Assembly: GCA_027451645.1 (NCBI GenBank)
Contig: DAIDIX010000112.1
Span: 1-6,074 of the forward strand
Length of the DNA stretch: 6,074 bases
Source of the DNA: Candidatus Dormiibacterota bacterium
Lineage (GTDB): Bacteria > Chloroflexota > Dormibacteria > Aeolococcales > Aeolococcaceae
Direction: 5' to 3'
Both the position numbers and the translations under genes were made by a program. Below are positions 5,562 to 6,074 of the stretch, piece after piece; positions within the stretch are counted from its first letter, which is position 1; each line of letters begins with the position of its first letter. The notes under the pieces were generated by a model, which was not told the DNA's origin, made no database searches, and worked only from the letters and a program-made list of their open reading frames with translations.

Positions 5562-6074
5562 AATCACAGGTACTCCAGCAGGGGGTGTCATTCTCGGACC
5601 CGAAGCCACAGCCCAGCGGGCAGCACTCGATGCACAGATCCTGGCGTGGGCAGCACAGCATGCTGCACGCGAACTCTCTTTTCCTCCACTCCTCCCCTTC
5701 GCACTGGTGCAGCAGCTCGGCTATCTCGCATCGTTTCCCCAGCTTGCCCTGTTTTCCCATCCTCTACTTCAGGATGAGGGGGTCCTTGATCACGTCTCCC
5801 GGCTCGATTCCGTGCAGCCTGCCGATGTGCAGCGTGCTGCAGCACCATCCGAGTCAATGCTTCTCCCAGCTGCCTGCTATCCGCTGTACCCATACCTTGA
5901 GGGAAGATCGCTCAGCAGCCCTGAGCTGTATACAACCTCGAACACCTGCTTCCGGCATGAGGCGCAGTGCATTCCCGGCATCCGGATGAGGTGCTTCACC
6001 ATGCGGGAGATTGTCTATGTTGGCAGTCGCGAGGGTGCAGAAACATTCTGCACGGAAAGCGGGGAATTCATAAC
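5545..6074 (+). CDS. Class II aminoacyl-tRNA synthetase-like amino acid:[carrier protein] ligase, N-terminal part (truncated at right edge)
   Basis: The frame is open from ATG 5545 to the window end, 176 residues so far. The motif-2 signature of class II synthetases is clear: TCFRHEAQ near residues 135-142, followed by the strand RCFTMREIVYVG near 149-160. PAACYPLYPYL near 108-118 precedes it. Cys111 and Glu155 are spaced like the first two zinc ligands (Cys and Glu) of the atypical SerRS homologues that load amino acids onto carrier proteins (Bradyrhizobium Bll0957 type). The third ligand, Cys, would lie beyond the window. The roughly 100 residues before motif 2 do not look like a tRNA-binding coiled coil. 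The family activates Gly or Ala with ATP and transfers it to phosphopantetheine; the adjacent carrier protein strongly supports that role. Start choice: ATG 5545 (AGGGT at 5535-5539, 17-nt overlap with the carrier gene) or ATG 5554 (AGGG at 5541-5544, 8-nt overlap). Substrate is not readable from this part. Confidence 0.82.
   Translation, partial: MHRMAEITGTPAGGVILGPEATAQRAALDAQILAWAAQHAARELSFPPLLPFALVQQLGYLASFPQLALFSHPLLQDEGVLDHVSRLDSVQPADVQRAAAPSESMLLPAACYPLYPYLEGRSLSSPELYTTSNTCFRHEAQCIPGIRMRCFTMREIVYVGSREGAETFCTESGEFI

Noticed and set aside
5588..5989. Minus strand 101-residue and + strand 134-residue frames at the right end
   Set aside because: They overlap the synthetase-like frame, which has motif 2 and runs without a stop to the window end; the alternatives show Ser/His/Pro-rich nonsense composition.
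5545..6074. Reading the last gene as an ordinary seryl-tRNA synthetase
   Set aside because: The N-terminal tRNA-binding coiled coil is not apparent, motif 2 starts only about 135 residues in, and the gene overlaps a carrier-protein gene, which fits the carrier-protein ligase homologues better.

Overview
The window holds a three-gene operon core plus a truncated fourth gene (about 3505-6074, + strand) that looks like a small carrier-protein-based biosynthetic pathway. In front of it lie a divergent patatin-like lipase, an amidase-signature hydrolase and the N-terminal membrane part of a probable signalling protein. The organism cannot be fixed from this window. Genes are tightly packed, GTG and TTG starts are common, GC looks moderately high, and ribosome-binding sites match the 16S 3' end well. 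A sigma70-like promoter candidate and the protein families (KAS III, acyl carrier protein, amino acid:carrier-protein ligase) point to a bacterium. The tetramer TGCA is strikingly frequent and may be a genome signature.

Layout. 1-817 (-): N-terminal part of a protein with about eight membrane segments, cut by the left edge, resembling the membrane sensor regions found ahead of GGDEF/EAL or kinase domains. 818-989: divergent control region with a promoter candidate and CTGTGA-type repeats. 990-2372 (+): amidase with a complete Lys-Ser-Ser triad. 2373-2423: convergent gap with a small hairpin. 2424-3446 (-): patatin-like serine acyl hydrolase with a complete Ser-Asp dyad. 3447-3504: divergent gap. 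3505-4458, 4445-5311, 5298-5561 and 5545->6074 (+): a KAS III-like thiolase-fold enzyme, an AurF-like ferritin-fold diiron oxygenase, a carrier protein, and a class II aminoacyl-tRNA-synthetase-like protein. All junctions in this run overlap by 8-17 nt.

How they may work together (inference). The synthetase-like enzyme would activate an amino acid and load it on the phosphopantetheine arm of the carrier protein. The diiron enzyme would oxidise the tethered amino acid, plausibly at nitrogen. The KAS III-like enzyme, whose usual catalytic His position appears to be Gln, would transfer or condense the acyl group. The ligase is cut by the right edge and the cluster probably continues, so the product is unknown. 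The amidase and patatin could be tailoring or release hydrolases, but they sit in separate transcription units and may be unrelated. No tRNA, rRNA, CRISPR or mobile element was seen.
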